NCBI RefSeq assembly: GCF_965638725.1 | Contig: NC_134957.1 | Span: 20,112,101 to 20,176,100, forward strand | Origin: Aptenodytes patagonicus | Lineage: Eukaryota; Chordata; Aves; Sphenisciformes; Spheniscidae | Length of the DNA: 64,000 bases | Reading direction: 5' to 3' | Shown here: piece by piece, positions 1 to 11,654 of the stretch | How positions within the stretch are numbered: the first letter of the stretch is position 1 | Layout of the letters: every line of letters begins with the position of its first letter | The notes under the pieces: generated by a model | What the model was told of the DNA's origin: nothing | The model's database searches: none | What the model saw: only the letters and a program-made list of their open reading frames with translations | Program-made: the position numbers and the translations under genes

Positions 1-449
1 TGCAACAAATCCAGCTACTCCATAAGCCGCAAAGCTCAGTTTTGTCCACTGAGATCTAGAAAGTGGGAAGAAATCATTCCCTTTCCTTGTCGCCGTTAAT
101 TTGAAGTGTTGGAGATTAATACTTAATTATTTGTGTTAGGTCCTAAAAAATACTTGATAAAACAGACTGCTCTGCCTCAGCACTTTCCTCAGCAGAGGCT
201 GTCTTCATTGCTGTCTGCAGGAGGGATGCTACAGCCCTGCAGGAGGGGGGATGCCAGACCAAGCCTGGGCAGGGGGACAGCTGCAAAATCAGGCTCCCCT
301 CTCCCCAGAATCAGTTTTTGCCTTGACCCATTGCTGCTCTGGGGTAAAACATCCCTGGTGCAAAAGCAAGGTGGCGGTGGCCAGGAGAGGCAGTGGGCCA
401 GGGTGAGTCAGAGCCGTTCCTCAGCTGGGGCCGTCCATTCCCATTGCAG
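1..449 (+). other. GAB3: GAB3 intron (3' part)
   Basis: Intron upstream of the first exon in the window. It ends in a pyrimidine-rich tract and AG at 449. No exon or repeat was recognised in it. Confidence 0.7.
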
Positions 450-666
450 GTTCAGTGGAGAGCCTGTCTCACACGACCTCGTCCCCGCAGCCATCGCCGG
501 CCGCCTCCACCCACGCCTCCCGCATCGCAGATCCCTCCTTCTCAGTTGACCACGCTGCTGCTGACGCATCTGCCGCAGAGGAGACCCCCAGCGAGTCAGA
601 GTCGGTCTTCCTCCCTGACTACCTCTTCCTCTCCAACTGCGAGTCGGGCAAGCTCAGCCACAACAG
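450..666 (+). CDS. GAB3: GAB3 exon (first in window), linker after the PH domain
   Basis: Acceptor ccattgcag ends at 449 and donor gtaggt starts at 667. The exon enters with two bases of a split codon and leaves with AG of an Arg codon. It encodes SVESLSHTTSSPQ, then a Ser/Ala-rich stretch, then the conserved DYLFLSNCESGKLSHNR segment. The GTG at 455 is an internal Val codon, not a start. Reading past the donor gives an immediate TAG. Confidence 0.88.
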
Positions 667-3600
667 GTAGGTGTGGGGTCTGCCAGATGCATCGGGCTGG
701 AGCCACCCTCTGCCTGCCCAGTGATGCCCTGGGAAACTGGGGCAAACTTGTCCTTGAGCCCTACCGCTCAGGATAGGCTCCCAAGCACAACAGGGGACCA
801 TCAGCTTAATCTAATTTGCAGGAGGCTTTTCATAGCGCAGATTAGCGGTCGAGTGTTGTATGTTGGTCCTGTCCCTTTCCAGGGTGAGTGGCTGGGGACC
901 TCACATACGGCCTCCCTCCAGATGCCCTTTCTACCTGCTGCTGCCCAGGGTGCTCCACAAAGTGCCCAATCCCCCAGCCCAGCTCAGGGGGCACCTTCTG
1001 CAGCCATAGGGAAGGGACAGATTTTGTCCCAAACTGTGGGGTTGGGGTTTTTTGCTGTGCGCTTGCTCAGTTGCAACCAGCAGAAAAGGAAAGCGCAGGT
1101 CCTGACCTCTGTCTCTGTGCAGGTGTGACAGCTGGTCGAATTCGGACAGATCTCTGGAGCAAACCTCATCAGACGATGTTTTTGTCGACTCCTTGCAGTC
1201 CCAGCCCTCCTTGTACCTTGTACAGCCGTCCAGCGCTGGCACTGTGCACCAGGATGGGGCCCCGTTGGCAAACCCCAGCACTGTGTCCAGGACCATAGAC
1301 ATTAACGGGCCACCCAGTGACTTTTCCTCCTCTTCTCCACTGCTGGGGACGCCGCTGACACCAACCTTTCAGATCGACAAGAGCCAAAACGTGCTGCCCT
1401 ACGGTGTAACCCAGCTGGACATCCTGTCCAACACACCCCCACCGCGGCCGCCCAAGCCAACCCACTTCTCAGACAGGAGAGGGGATGAGGTGGGCGGTGG
1501 GGCCCTCCAGAACGGGCACGCAGGGCTCTGCCGGGCTCAGGTCGCTCTGGTGCCCAGGAGGATCTCCTTGTCCAGCTTAGACAACGTGAGGAACTGGAAA
1601 GGTGAGTGCATTTCCGAGAGCCAGCAAAGCAGGGCAGGTGTGAGGGATGGAGCTGCACACCAGTGCAGAGCGGGTGCCCACCTCCAGTTGTGCCTCCCTG
1701 TCCTCCCCCCTGCGAAATCATATACCCCCCAAAGCAACCTGAAATGTTTGTTTCAAATTAGTTAGCGAGCAGGATTCAGACCTGTCCCTCACATTCATCT
1801 CCTGCTCTGTAAAAGCCCCTCAGTGTGTACACATGGGCAGCGATTTGGCTGTGATCTCTTCAGGGTGCCTCATGAATTGCTAGTTTTCCATGCCCGCTCC
1901 CTCTCCAAAAAAGAAAGCAGTAGAAAAACAAAAATGAAAAGCCAGCCGTTGAATCAGGCAATGCCAAACTCTTTAGTTATGCAGGTCAAAATGTGGGCTT
2001 GCACATGGGAAATGCCTTTGTAGCTGTGCTGCTTTGCTACATCCAGTCCTTTCCATAACAGCAGCATGTCTTTTCGCAGCTTAGAGTAAAGAACGGGAAG
2101 CCAGGGAGACGCTGGGGATGGGATGTAATCCTAGTTGAACCAGGGACTCCGTCCTTGAGCAAATCCCACTCTGACCTTGCACTTCAGTCAGGGTAGCCTG
2201 AAAACCCACTGCAGAGCAAGGCTCTGCTGCAAAGCAAGCTCTGCTCTGAGCTGAGGTGACTTTTCCACTTGTTCTTGAAACACCATCATCACAAACAAAA
2301 ATAACAGTCAAAACCCCAGAACATTAAGGTGTCAAAAACCAGCATACGCAGTATGAGAAAATCTTATTTTGTGGAGCCATGGAACAGAGGGATGCAGCTG
2401 GAATACCTGGCTGGAAATCATCAAGTATTTTGCAGTGATGCGTCATTTTTTTGAGGAAGAAAAAGTAGGTTTTTAAGAACTAGCGTCCTTTAGACTCCTG
2501 CAGTTTGAATGACCAACCAGTGTTTGGGGCCGTTAGATCTTGCTCTTAAAGCTCAGAAGCTAAAGCAAGGAGACCTCTGTCCAGGCTGTTTATCAGTGTA
2601 CAAACAATTCTTGGAAGGTTTCTGAAGAAACACCCATCAGTGGAACTGGTATTCTTAATTATCAGTTACATTCGGTTGCTCCCTGAAAGGTGCTGCTCTT
2701 GCTTCTGCACGTGTGCTGCTCTAACGATGCCACCGTGCTTGAGACAGTTAATGTTCCTCCAACTCAATTTATGACAAAATGTTTTTAAGAGGATTAAGTG
2801 GCCAAATGTCATGTTCTGCTACTGTGCTGCAAGGTTATCTCTGCCTGACAGGGGGCAGCAATGAATTAATAAGTGCTGCTATTTTTTCCTACCCTAAGTG
2901 CAGCTGAAACTGAAAGGTTAAACTCTGAATTAAAACGTGTTTAACAAGAAAGATTGGAAAAAGAAACAGGGAGAAAGCAGCTGTTCCTAACCAGCTCCCA
3001 AAGTGAGCCCACTCGAGTTATTTACTTCATTTTTTGCCCTTGGCAACCTGTAAAAGCTGAACAGATGTAGTTAACCCAGTGCAAAGGCAGCGTATGCTGG
3101 TTGCAGTGCCACGAAGGGGAACGAGCTGTACGTGTGTAAGGCACCTGTATCCTGGCATCTGCTGGAGTGTTGTGCCTGAATATCTTTTTGCCACAATAAT
3201 AAGTAAATGTAGGTGTCCCAGGACAGCGACTGTGTCTATCGGAATATATACACGCGCTAACAGTATTGCTTTGTTCTTGTTTAGCGCTTTTGCCTTTTAT
3301 GCTGGTACCACCACAGAGACCCCCACTTGCAGTGCAGTATTGACATCTCCGCTGTAAGAGCGGGGACTGGATTAACACGGTTGCAGGGTTTTAAGGCATT
3401 CCCACAGAAAAGCCATTTTCTGCACAGAAAATAATTTTCCAGAAAAGGATGGTAGCTGTAAGCATCTCCCGCTGCTAATCTTCTATGCACTGAATGCTGG
3501 ATTTCAATTTTTTTTGCCTTTTGCTTCAAAAGTAAAATTGACCTGCACCAAGACAAAGACCATCCTGCACAAGGGGGACACTGTGACTGGTGACTTTTTT

Positions 3601-6600
3601 TTTCTGGCTGTTTGTTCCCCATCAGCTTGAGCCACTTGCACCACATCAGCTTTTCTGGGTGACAAAGAAAAGCATTTCTCTCCTACCGTTAAGCTCCGCC
3701 ATGCACCCTCTGTACAATAACATGTGCTTCCCTGGCACCCTACATACGAGGCTCCCAAATAACTTCCCAAACAATAATGGATTAATATTTCCTACAATCC
3801 CTTTTCATATAATTTCCCCAGTTTGACAGACGGGGAAAATAGAGCGGGACTAGAGCAGGAGCTGGGTTTAAATTTTTGCTTGGTTACTTGCTCTCTACAC
3901 CACCCCAGTCTTTCTCCCCAACTGCTTGTGTTACAGGAAGCCCAAGCTACAGCTGGATTATACATGAACATGTTCCTTGATTTCATCATACTTAAAATAG
4001 ATGTAATAGCTCTTGAAATGCTACTGAGTTGGTTCTGGTCTTAAGTGTCGTTGGATTTCCTCATTTAGGATAAATACTAGGAGTTATGGAATCTTTATAA
4101 AGCTGTAATTATTTTAGAGCCATATGCTTTACTCCAGAATTATCTCCGTAAGGTTGTACTGCCTTATCACATTTTTAATCACTCTTTTCCCTTGCAGCAG
4201 ACATGGAAGGCAGTTCCTTAAGAAGTCGGGATAAGAGGCTTAGCTTGAATTTGGTAAGTACTCTGCTTGCATAAATTTAAAACACTGGCACATGACAAAC
4301 TTCAGAAAGTGAATCATTTCACATCCTGATATTCAATCATTCCTCTCCTGTGTTCAGCAGAAGAATTAAAAAAAAAATGGAAGAAGTACTTGGCTTTGGG
4401 CATCTTCTATGCTGCTTCTTTGCGGCCGCAGGAAGCCTTTGAGGGAGGGGGAGGCCACCACACTGAGCACCCTGTTTTTAAAGTAGGTGAAGCCAGGTCT
4501 GTTGTGAAAAAGGATACCAGTAGCCTCGAGAACTAAACTGTTGACAAAGAGCACCTGAGAAAACTGCTTATCTCTTGAAAAAAGGATCTAAAGAAGCCTA
4601 TCACTTCATGATCCTGAGGGATATCCCCTCTTTAGGACATAGAAAAGAGTTTGCTCTCAAAGCGCCTGTGATTCAGGGCTCTGTCAGTCCAAAGCTTCCT
4701 GACTCTGCCTTTGACAGACATGGTTGTATCATCACACATCACATAGCCAGTCTTCTGGCTGGCGCTGGACACTGTCTGCTGTGTGGGAGATCTTTTGCTG
4801 CTTGTATGTAAGTTCTGGTGGTGGGTGACTTATATTTTTCTCCCCATTGAAAGCTTGCAAGGCTTGTAATCAATCCCTCTCACCACTCAGCCAGCTCTAA
4901 CCTGCATGAAATGCATTTCTAGTGTTTATTCTCAGCTATCAGAAGTAACTTGTATGTCTGTGTGTCTGCTCTCTCAGCTTCCACATTTGCAAAAACCTAG
5001 TTCATCAGATGTTCTCCTTTCAGATGTGGTTTTTGTATGAAGGACCCTCCTTCGTTTTATAGGTCAGAATTACTGCTGGGAGAGTCAAGCACAGCCTCAC
5101 TGAAGTCGGAGGATTTAAACCTACTTAAGTGTCCAATAAGTTTGGTCCTCGTTTCCAGCAGTGACTTGCAAAGCTCAGAAGTGGTCCTCTCCAAAGCTGG
5201 AGTGTGCTTCTGAACTCATGCGTTTGTCTTGTGTCTTTCCAGCTTGCGCCTCTCAGGTCACGTCAGGACTCTCCTGGCCTGGAGCTCGGCTCAGATCTGT
5301 TGCCATCTCACAGCACCTCCTGGCTTGCAGGGGGTTAGCTATTCATTTATGGATCCATTTCTTTCTTTTCCTCCTTTGCTTCTGAAGCCCTGTCGGTTCT
5401 CCCCGCTCTACTCGACTGCTTCGGACAGCACGGAGGACAGCTACGTGCCCATGCGCCCCAGCACCTCTCCCTCTGCACCTGGCTCCGACTGTTCACCCGA
5501 CGGCTACATCCCCATGAGCCCCGGCTCAGCCACGTTTACCTTCCCTGTCGTCAGCACTGAAAAACTCACCAGCCCATTACCTGAGCTTCCCTCAGACCTG
5601 GAGCCCCCTCCGGTGAACCGAGACCTCAAGCCTCGTAGGAAATGTAAGCCCAGACCTAAAATGCAATCGGCAGCCAGGGGGTCCTGATAGCGGGGACATG
5701 GGTGACCTCTGATAGTGTCCTTGGTACATTTTTAAAGTGCTTCCCGCTCTAGAAGAGGGATTGAATTGCTGTATAAGTGGTTTATAGTACTGTAACGTAG
5801 GATGTGTCCACAGGGTGGTTTGTGAGCAGAGGAAGAGCGTCCGTGCCTACTTTTGCAGTCGGAGACCGGGTGGCTGCATTAGCATGGTGCATGGCTTCAG
5901 ATCCACTCTGACTGCAAATCACCAAATGGACGTAGCCTTGGAGAGACAGCAGACTAAATCCTGCAGCTCTGAAGTACGTGTACTGCTGTCTCACCAGCTC
6001 CCTGACCTTCCAGGAACAGGACATCCAAACACTCAAATACTCAAACTTGATGTGTGGGCTGTTGGTTAAACCTCTGTTGGGTAGGCGCAGCTGTCTTGGT
6101 TTAATTAGGAATTTCCTGCAGATGCTTTTACTGATGGTAATTTTCCACTCCTGCTTTTCATGGCATCTCCAAAATCTGGGTTGCACTTCCAGAGCTTATA
6201 CTGGGGACAAAATTCAGCTTTGCAGTGGAGAAATTGCCTAAGCCTAGCCTACGTTAAAGCTCTTTGGGCTGCAGAGCCACAGGGCTACTCAGAAATTGGT
6301 TCAGGAAATGCTACTGTGAAGTGCAGACAGAAACTTAGACCATTGCCAGGAAGTGAAGCAAGCTCAGGTCCTTTCTTAGGGGTTTTATGAGAACGGGGTA
6401 GAAAATGTACATGGACTGGTGAGAGGAATGATCTTGATCTCCACATGTAGGACCTTTTTGTTTAGAAGAGAGCCCAAAACCTGGTTTGACCTGTAGGCTG
6501 AACTGGCCTCTCCTCTTGAAGGCAGCATATGCAGAGCAGATCTGAGACAAGCACGTGGATCTTGTGGGGCATTTGCTCTCCTTATGCCCATTGTATTTAT

Positions 6601-9600
6601 TCTGTTATTTTAGGGTAAATGAGGGACTTTGCTTTCCAGCGCTGACTGAAGTGGTCATTTGTTACCGGTTTCTGCCTTGGTTATATCGTTATGTTCTGTG
6701 AAATACTCTGTTAGTTTCTTGCTGTTAATATAAAACTTCATTTTTTTCTAAACAGTCTGTACTTTTCATTAGCTCTGCTATTGGAAATGTAGTTCCTTTT
6801 GTATCTACTTGCAGCACGGCCACCTCCTCTGGACTTGAGGAACCTCTCCACAATCCGGGAGCATGCTGCCGTGACCAGGATGTGGACTGTGCCTTAGTAA
6901 GTCAACAAGAAACCTGTCCTTCCAATCTTTTAAGCATTAACATTGTGGAATGGAGTTAAAAATAACTTATCACATCCCACAAGAAACAGTTTCCTGGCAA
7001 AGTCCACAAACAAAAATTTCCCAGGGCTCCTTCCAGCATCCCCCAGGCTTTTGCTGTCTCTAAAAAGCAAGGCTCCCTTTCACGATGGGCAGCTCCAGTG
7101 CGTTCAGCATCACGCAGTGATGCTCAGTCTATTTTGAAGGTCCTTTTTGAAAAGGCTGGAGCTGGTCTGCACTCTGGTGTGACTGCTGCAATGGCTAAAA
7201 GCTGCACATGCCTTAATTATTTTTTTCAAAGTGATAGAGCCATTTTTGTTCCTGAAAATCAATATTGCAGAGGAGAACCAGATAAGATAAAGATCTGCCT
7301 GACTTGTAGCGTGGGTGTAGGCTTCCGCACTGCCACGCAGCAATTCAGACTGGATCTGTTGGTGTGACCTTTTGTCACTGGAAATTAGTTGTGGGGTAAA
7401 ACAAAGGCTTTTGGTCCCAAAGCCCAGGTAGTGTGAACAGGTGATACTGTTGGGCTCCAAGGGCAGTGAAAGACTCATCTTCAGGGAACTCGTGAGCAGG
7501 GGAGGACTGCAGCCTGCTGGCTGGGAGGATCTCGGCGCTACGGGGAAAGGCTGACAGGAGAGCCAGCTGTGCTGAAGTGTGCGTGCAAAAGCCAGGAATT
7601 CCCACCAACCTCCTCTGCGTACCCCGGGCACTCCGGAAAATGTGGTTTTTTTCACTAGTATCATTGCCAGACAGGACACTTCCACTCCCCCGTCTCAGGT
7701 AATCATTTGGAGGGCAAAAGGGACACGAGATGGGCAGTTTCTCAGTTGCAGACCCCTCTCTCAGCCGTACAGTCCAAAGCCGGTTAAGCCCTTCAGCGCT
7801 GCCTGCCGCGTGCTGCCTGTTAGGGAAACCCCAGTAGCCTGCCTCCCAAGCGTCCCTGCCAGAGCGCTGTGGTTAATTAGTGCTGACACAGTGCAGAGTC
7901 CTGAAGGATAACAAGGGAGTTCGCATGTTTTACATTAACAAAACTAAAAAAGAAGTATGCCCGGAACTAATAAAGCAAAGGGAATTATACTGTTCATGCC
8001 GCACAAAGCGGCCATCTAATTTCCTAATAACTAGCCCCATTGTGCTGGCCTGCAATAATTTACTCATGATATACCTCTGACAGTTACGTTAGTGGTAGAG
8101 ATTTCCTTGTACGAGGGCTGAGTCACAGCCATCTCCATAGCACAGGTAGCATGTGTTTGCACTGTGTTCAAAGCCAGGCAAGTTCCTCTGCATGCACCTC
8201 CAGTAGCCGATTAATTCGCATCAATCTCCAAAATGTGGATACCCACACAACTAAGTAACTGCCCTATCAGCACATATTACCCGGATGAATATCTGTCTCT
8301 GTGCCCCTTGTTGGAGAATTGCTCCAATGGTTTATGCTTTCTGTCATACCAGAGATGGCAAACTTTCATAAATCCCAGAGAAAAAAAAAAACCAACAAAA
8401 ACACTCATAGCAATATAGCACGCTTTTTCTAGAACTAAAGAGTGGTTTTGGACATCCTCTCCATAAAAGCTGCAGCGTTACTGTGAGTTTATTCACCATA
8501 TGGACTGTGTCAGGCTTTGGCTTCATTTCAGAGCATCTGTAAGATGCTTCCTTAACCTCTCCTGTGTTTTTCTTCATAGCAATCGAATGAGCTTTATCTC
8601 ACCAGAAAGAGACGGTATTAATTCAGCAAGAATATTTGCCAATTCAGTTTCCGGAGAAGAGGAAGAAAGTTACATTCATATGGTAATCTTCATTTTCACA
8701 CAGCCATCCTTTGCTTTATTCTGCTCTGTCACATTGATGGAGAATGCAGAAGTTTGTTTTCTAAGAAAAAATGTTGAGGAGGTTTGTCCTTTGCCTTCTG
8801 TTTTTTAAAAAAAATGATGAAACGGTTTTAAACCAAAGACACTGGGACCAATTTACAGAGAGATAAGGGAAGCCCTTCTTCTGCTCTGCAGAACTCAGCT
8901 GTTCGCCCACGAATGTTGCTGAGCAGTTCCAAGAGATCACAGGGATCAGCCATATTTACATGAGAACTCATTAAGGCAAAGGAAAATTAAATCTTTTCAC
9001 CTTTTAAAAGTGTGCCCTGCAAAATCTCCTAGGAAATGACAGAAAGCCGTTAGTGCACTTCCTAAAGAAACACACCAAATATTGTGCAGAAACAGAACTC
9101 CCATTAAAGTCTCTTATTGCTTCTGCTTTGGCTGGTGGCACTAACCCACTTCCCATCCCATGAAAGAAGAACATCTGGCTTTGTGGCTTCCTTTTCTTCA
9201 TTCACTCTTTAGCCATATCTTGCAAAAGACCAGAATCTCAGTTTCCTTTGAATTTTAGGTGGCAATGGATCTCAAATCCCTTGATCTGAGCCAATGTCTA
9301 CAGATTTGGCTCCATAGCCAAAGCCAAACGGCAGCGGCTCTAGAAATATATTGCAAAACTGACCACAATCTCCATGAAGCATAGTCTCAAATTTTAACCC
9401 ACATCTCTACTAGATCAAAATCCGCTCAGGAGGGCGGTTACAGTTGTAACTACTCCCCATTCGATTTTTCTAGTCAAATAAAACCTTCCATACGTTTATG
9501 GTCATCTGTGATTTTCCTGAGATTAATTTTCAGTTGCTAGATTTGAACAGAAGTATCACCATTTCTTCAAACTCACGGAACAATGATGGTTACGAGGGCA

Positions 9601-11169
9601 CCCCTGCAAATCTGAGCCTTCCAAGGGCTTGCGTTGAGAAGCTGGGCGCAATTCCTTCCTGATAGCACTGAATGAAAGTCAGCCCGGTTTGCTTGTTTTG
9701 CCATAATTACCAGGAGAAAAAGGCGCTCTGTTTCTTTATGCCATCCTGCAATTAATCAGTGTTATCCTGTTGCTAGTCACCAAATGCACCCATGGCATAG
9801 AAAATTATGCGGGTGCTGACCCTCGCACGCGTTCTGCCAGACAAGTCTCCCACCTCACAGTTACAGTCCTGCTTCCTTTTGGGATCATGTTTTAAGAGCG
9901 TTAAAAGTTTCTCTTCTTTCCCGACAGGAACAGAGACAGGCAACATCTCCATACAGTGGTGCTTTTCCATGGACAAGGAAATCTAACCTTGATTACTTAG
10001 CATTGGATTTTAATTCTGCTTCCCCATCCCCTGTACAGAAGGTATGAGTCATTTGCAAAACCCCACAGCCTCCTATCTTTTTGTTTGCTGGGAGGAAAAC
10101 AAGACCAAGAGTCAGGCTCTGCTAGGTGCCCTAAGTATCATCGTGAAGCCAGTCATGTTTCCAGCTGACTGCATTTGTGGCAGGCTCAAGATTAATGTAA
10201 TAAAAGCACTATAAGGGTGATGACAGGGTGTCCTCAGCGTGACTCATAGGGTTGCCATTAACACGAGCTCGGCAGAGGGCATGAGACTGCGCTGGGATGT
10301 GCAGCCATGAGGGCTTGTGAGCAAGCTTGTTGGTGCTTGCAGGATCTCTGCATGTTCTTTCATTTTCATCAAGTCTCCACAAACCCTTTCCTGCTAGTTT
10401 TCCCCCAAATCTCTTTGCGGTAACAAGTTTACAGCCCGTGATAAATTCACGGGGTAAAACTGTACCATCTCTTGTAACGTGGCAAAATGTGCATCTTTAT
10501 TCTTGCATTACCGAAAGCATTTCAATTTCCTTAGCAATGCTGAGAAAACCCATTCCTTGTTCCAAAGAGCTTATAACCTGCCCAGGCGGTGGGTAGGTAC
10601 CATTGCAGAGCAACGAACTGTTGTCAGTTTGGGCCACTTTATGTCCTGTGTATCATTTTCCCCATCAGCTAATACTCCTGGATGCAACAGACTCAAGACT
10701 CCTAAGCTTTCTTAAATTTAGACCCTTCCTTTAGTTAAAATGCAGTTAGGTTATCCCTGCAGCAGGATGACTTGGATGAGAAGGGAATGATTATCTGCAT
10801 GGAAATAGCCGGAACAGCACGTTTCCCTCGCTCACTGTGCTGGGCTGAGTGACAGGGTGACAGATGGATAATTATAGCTAAAGCAGGCTGTAAAGCAATG
10901 CTTTTGTCAGTTGATGTCACTGTGAGCTTCAAGGTGAAGTGAAGCAATCAAGGAACAAGGGAAAGCGAAAACAGAAAATCAAGCCAAGTTTCACTAGCAT
11001 CCCTTTTCAACTCTAAAATTAATATGTTGTTTTTTTCTTTTCTCTCCCACAGAAACCTTTTCTCTCTGAGGAGCAGAGAGTGGACTATGTCCAGGTAGAT
11101 GAACAGAAGACTCAAGCTTTACAGAACACTAAGCAGGAATGGACAGATGAGAGGCAATCGAAAGTCTAA
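450..11169 (+). CDS. GAB3: GAB3, GRB2-associated-binding protein 3 (3' eight coding exons; 5' part outside window)
   Basis: Docking adaptor that acts under the plasma membrane downstream of cytokine and growth-factor receptors, recruiting PI3K, SHP2 and GRB2 (family knowledge). Eight exons join in one frame: 450-666, 1123-1601, 4198-4253, 5388-5643, 6815-6896, 8580-8682, 9928-10041, 11053-11169. All inner junctions are GT-AG. They encode about 473 residues plus stop; human GAB3 is about 586 aa, so the missing ~115 residues match the N-terminal PH domain upstream of the window. Visible motifs in order: DYLFLSNCE, PPPRPPKPTH and PPVNRDLKP (GRB2 SH3 type), YVPM, YIPM and YIHM (YxxM, p85 SH2 type), DYLALDF, and DYVQV near the C-terminus (SHP2 SH2 type). 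The end VDYVQVDEQKTQAL...WTDERQSKV is GAB3-like rather than GAB1 or GAB2. No break was found. Confidence 0.93.
1123..1601 (+). CDS. GAB3: GAB3 exon with GRB2-SH3 binding proline motif
   Basis: Acceptor tctctgtgcag ends at 1122 and donor gtgagt starts at 1602. The longest exon of the gene here (479 nt). It encodes CDSWSNSDRSLEQ, a Ser/Pro-rich region with LLGTPLTP, then PPPRPPKPTH, an atypical GRB2 SH3-binding PxxxRxxKP motif, and ends with RRISLSSLDNVRNWK plus one base. The basic RRISLSS stretch is a plausible 14-3-3 or basophilic kinase site (inference). Confidence 0.92.
1602..4197 (+). other. GAB3: GAB3 intron, 2.6 kb
   Basis: Bounded by gtgagt and the cagcag acceptor. No repeat family or additional exon was recognised. 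Confidence 0.75.
4198..4253 (+). CDS. GAB3: GAB3 short exon
   Basis: A 56-nt exon between acceptor cccttgcag and donor gtaagt. With the preceding G it encodes ADMEGSSLRSRDKRLSLNL, a conserved basic/serine segment of GAB3. The acceptor is a NAGNAG tandem (cagcag): using the second AG would drop one alanine without changing the frame. Confidence 0.88.
4254..5387 (+). other. GAB3: GAB3 intron, 1.1 kb
   Basis: Bounded by gtaagt and ttctgaag. Nothing else was recognised. The other GAB3 introns are 667-1122, 5644-6814, 6897-8579, 8683-9927 and 10042-11052, and they are likewise without recognisable features. Confidence 0.75.
5388..5643 (+). CDS. GAB3: GAB3 exon with YVPM, YIPM and second GRB2-SH3 motif
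   Basis: Acceptor ttctgaag ends at 5387 and donor gtaagc starts at 5644. It encodes PCRFSPLYSTAS, then EDSYVPM and DGYIPM, two YxxM motifs expected to bind PI3K p85 once phosphorylated, then SSPLPELP-like sequence (here TSPLPELPSDL) and EPPPVNRDLKPRRK, the second GRB2-SH3 type motif. Translation through the donor stays open for 14 codons and then stops. Confidence 0.93.
6815..6896 (+). CDS. GAB3: GAB3 exon
   Basis: An 82-nt exon: acceptor tctacttgcag, donor gtaagt at 6897. It encodes SRPPPLDLRNLSTIREHAAVTRMWTVP and ends CCT TA, so the Tyr codon is completed by the C that opens the next exon. The TAG visible at 6895-6897 straddles the splice site and is not in the mRNA. Confidence 0.9.
8580..8682 (+). 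CDS. GAB3: GAB3 exon with YIHM motif
   Basis: Acceptor tttttcttcatag ends at 8579 and donor gtaatc starts at 8683. It encodes NRMSFISPERDGINSARIFA followed by an acidic EEEESYIHM. The YIHM at the 3' end is the third YxxM motif (YIEM in human, from memory). Confidence 0.92.
9928..10041 (+). CDS. GAB3: GAB3 exon with DYLALDF motif
   Basis: A 114-nt, phase 0-0 exon: acceptor tttcccgacag, donor gtatga at 10042. It encodes EQRQATSPYSGAFPWTRKS followed by NLDYLALDFNSASPSPVQK. The DYLALDF motif is shared by GAB-family C-terminal regions and is a tyrosine phosphorylation site in this family. Confidence 0.92.
11053..11169 (+). CDS. GAB3: GAB3 terminal coding exon
   Basis: Acceptor tctctcccacag ends at 11052 and TAA lies at 11167-11169. 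It encodes KPFLSEEQRVDYVQVDEQKT and on to the end ERQSKV. VDYVQV is the conserved C-terminal tyrosine motif, which in GAB1 and GAB2 binds SHP2. The terminus is the best single marker that this is GAB3. Confidence 0.95.
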   Translation, partial: KPFLSEEQRVDYVQVDEQKTQALQNTKQEWTDERQSKV

Positions 11170-11648
11170 AGGAAGAAGATTTGGGATCTGGAGGATTATT
11201 TTTTTTGCACTGGAACCACAATGTTAATGAAGCAGCTATCACAGTAGAGTTCAAAGGCAGAGAGAGTTGAAAGGTGCTTACAGTCTCTAGAGGAATGACG
11301 TTTTTAATAGAAACCTTTGACTTCAGCTGGACATAGTATGTTGAATGAGTGAGTGGTTCACTGATGATTAAAGTAATGCATTACCCTTTCTCCTGCCCTT
11401 ACCAGTAAGCTACATGGTACCATTTTCTGGCATGATTCTGTGACGAGTCACACACACATGTTAGCAAATCCACTACATGTTGCATTAATCTAGTTAGTCC
11501 TGCCTTCTCCCTCTGTTGCATAATCCCTAGTTGCTAAAGCTATTTTTTGATATTCCTACCAATACTGCGGGTGCTCAGAGTGCTTTTATGGCAGCGAGCA
11601 TCTGACAGGTATTGGTGACTAATCAACTAAGGGCTAAAATACTGAAAC

Positions 11649-11654
11649 AATAAA
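11649..11654 (+). terminator. Proximal polyadenylation signal AATAAA for GAB3
   Basis: Canonical AATAAA about 480 bases after the stop codon, in an A-rich context. It could give a short 3' UTR isoform. No clear GT-rich element is seen immediately downstream. Confidence 0.4.

Noticed and set aside
6895..6897. Apparent premature TAG in GAB3
   Set aside because: The codon spans the exon-intron boundary; splicing to 8580 makes it a Tyr codon.
450..11169. Identity as GAB1 or GAB2
   Set aside because: The C-terminal sequence and the DYLFLSNCE and SRPPPLDLRNLS segments fit GAB3; GAB1 and GAB2 have different termini and tail spacing.
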